Shown here: one piece after another, positions 5,631-6,171 of the stretch | How positions within the stretch are numbered: the stretch's first letter is position 1 | How the letters are laid out: the number at the start of each line of letters is the position of its first letter | DNA from: Microcoleus asticus IPMA8 | Lineage (GTDB): Bacteria; Cyanobacteriota; Cyanobacteriia; Cyanobacteriales; Microcoleaceae | NCBI RefSeq assembly: GCF_013179805.1 | Contig: NZ_SRRZ01000212.1 | Coordinates: 1-6,171, forward strand | Length of the DNA stretch: 6,171 bases | Direction of reading: 5' to 3' | Translations under genes and position numbers: made by a program | The notes under the pieces: generated by a model | What the model saw: the letters and a program-made list of their open reading frames with translations, nothing else | Database searches by the model: none | Told to the model about the DNA's origin: nothing

Positions 5631-6092
5631 ATGACTACTGATACTACTGCCAAGATTCTCGTTGTGGATGATGACCCAGCCATCCGCAATCTAGTTCATC
5701 GCTTTTTAAATCAGAAATATCACGTAGATTCAGCAGCCGATGGCGAGACGGCTTTAGCATTGTTTGAGAAATTCAAGCCACTGCTAGTAATTCTCGATTG
5801 GAATTTGCCGGATACTACAGGCTATCTCCTCTGCCAGGAAATGCAACGCCGTACTAATGTTTTTGTGGTAATGCTAAGCAGCCGCACCGACGAAGCCGAT
5901 CGGCTTAAAGCCCTGTCCGCCGGTGCGGATGACTATATCTGCAAACCCTTTGGTTTGGCGGAGTTGGCAATTCGTATAGAAGTTGTGTTGAGACGCATGA
6001 GGCCTGTCACTCCATCGCGTATTGTATTCGATCGATTCGCGATCGATTCAGCGTGTCGGGAAGCAACACTCAACGATCGCCTGGCGGGGTGA
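5631..6092 (+). CDS. OmpR/PhoB-type response regulator, truncated at the DNA-binding domain
   Basis: This is a 153-aa phospho-acceptor protein of a two-component system. The receiver (about 7-122) is complete: acidic pocket D13/D14 in VVDDDPA, phospho-acceptor D56 in VILDWNLPD, switch Ser83 in MLSSRTDEADR, and K105-P106 in DDYICKPFG. The linker and first strands of a winged-helix domain follow (RIVFDRFAIDSACREATLNDRL), then the frame ends at TGA 6090-6092. A full family member would continue for about 80 residues, including the recognition helix, so this product can signal but should not bind DNA. The start at ATG 5631 is chosen because the TTG at 5604 adds nine unconserved residues. The stop falls in a GC hairpin after a GGGG run, and the +1 frame stays open, so a frameshifted pseudogene is the main alternative. 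The cognate kinase is not in the window. Confidence 0.85.
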   Translation: MTTDTTAKILVVDDDPAIRNLVHRFLNQKYHVDSAADGETALALFEKFKPLLVILDWNLPDTTGYLLCQEMQRRTNVFVVMLSSRTDEADRLKALSAGADDYICKPFGLAELAIRIEVVLRRMRPVTPSRIVFDRFAIDSACREATLNDRLAG

Positions 6093-6104
6093 CAACCCCG
6101 CCGG
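6081..6104 (+). repeat. GC-rich hairpin carrying the response regulator stop codon
   Basis: CTGGCGGGGT (6081-6090) pairs with ACCCCGCCGG (6095-6104) around the loop GACA, a 10-bp stem with one T-G wobble. It looks like the GGCGGGGT/ACCCCGCC palindromes scattered in cyanobacterial genomes. It is not followed by a T tract. It sits exactly where the winged-helix coding sequence breaks off. Confidence 0.65.
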
Positions 6105-6171
6105 AACTCAGACAGGGCTGGTATTTGACCGACTTGTGTTAAAAAAAGATAGGTCAGATGAAAGTTACACT
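6088..6171 (+). pseudogene. Out-of-frame continuation with a second VFDR linker segment (partial, runs off window)
   Basis: Read in the +1 frame relative to the response regulator, 6088-6171 is open and contains GLVFDRLVLKKDRSDESYT. Its VFDRLV core closely resembles VFDRFA, encoded at 6025-6042. The DNA differs mainly at third codon positions (GTA TTC GAT CGA versus GTA TTT GAC CGA), which suggests shared coding ancestry. It may be the displaced rest of the DNA-binding domain or part of a second regulator. The segment is short, so the identity is tentative. Confidence 0.35.

Noticed and set aside
6029..6049. Two copies of CGATCGATTC, 11 bp apart
   Set aside because: They lie inside the coding run FDRFAID and are near-HIP1 sequence common in this genome type; no further structure supports a site.
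6126..6156. TGACC/GGTCA inverted repeat at the right edge
   Set aside because: Short arms with a 21-nt loop; likely chance.

Overview
The window comes from a filamentous, probably Microcoleus/Oscillatoria-like cyanobacterium. Six copies of the HIP1 octamer GCGATCGC (1243, 1678, 1926, 2344, 3927, 4789) and many near-HIP1 sites are the main DNA evidence. The protein families agree: cyanobacterial-type MoaE, an ECF sigma factor with a membrane anti-sigma partner, a cyanobacterial NACHT protein, an RsbW-like ATPase and an OmpR-type receiver. The genus is a guess.

Left part (1-2230, + strand). moaE, the catalytic subunit of molybdopterin synthase, is followed by a heptamer tandem repeat. Next comes an ECF-type promoter (GGAACTT, 15 nt, CGTC) that should drive an ECF sigma factor of the SigG kind. 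About 140 bp later lies a single-pass membrane anti-sigma factor, and the unit closes with a clear intrinsic terminator at 2200-2224. The promoter resembles ECF targets and sits directly before the sigma gene, so the pair looks like a self-activating envelope-stress switch held at the membrane.

Middle (2335-4812, - strand). One long gene encodes an 801-residue STAND/NACHT NTPase with an HTH-like N-terminus, complete Walker motifs, four 12-residue repeats and a conserved C-terminal helical region. Bacterial NACHT proteins include anti-phage sensors, so defence is a reasonable but unproven role. Its start region is unusual: a perfect TTGACA-17-TATAAT promoter overlaps the ATG, and a second promoter upstream contains an inverted repeat centred on HIP1.

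Right part (4943-6171, + strand). Two regulatory genes look rearranged. The first is an RsbW-like Bergerat-fold ATPase whose halves are in swapped order: the G2-box half comes first and the N-box/G1-box half second, with both new ends falling in the ATP-lid. This is a candidate natural circular permutation and the most notable item in the window. The second is an OmpR/PhoB-type response regulator with an intact receiver. It is cut off just after the start of its DNA-binding domain by a stop inside a GC-rich hairpin. Beyond the stop, the +1 frame stays open to the window edge and encodes a near-copy of the linker just lost.

No tRNA, rRNA, CRISPR array, transposase or origin was recognised.
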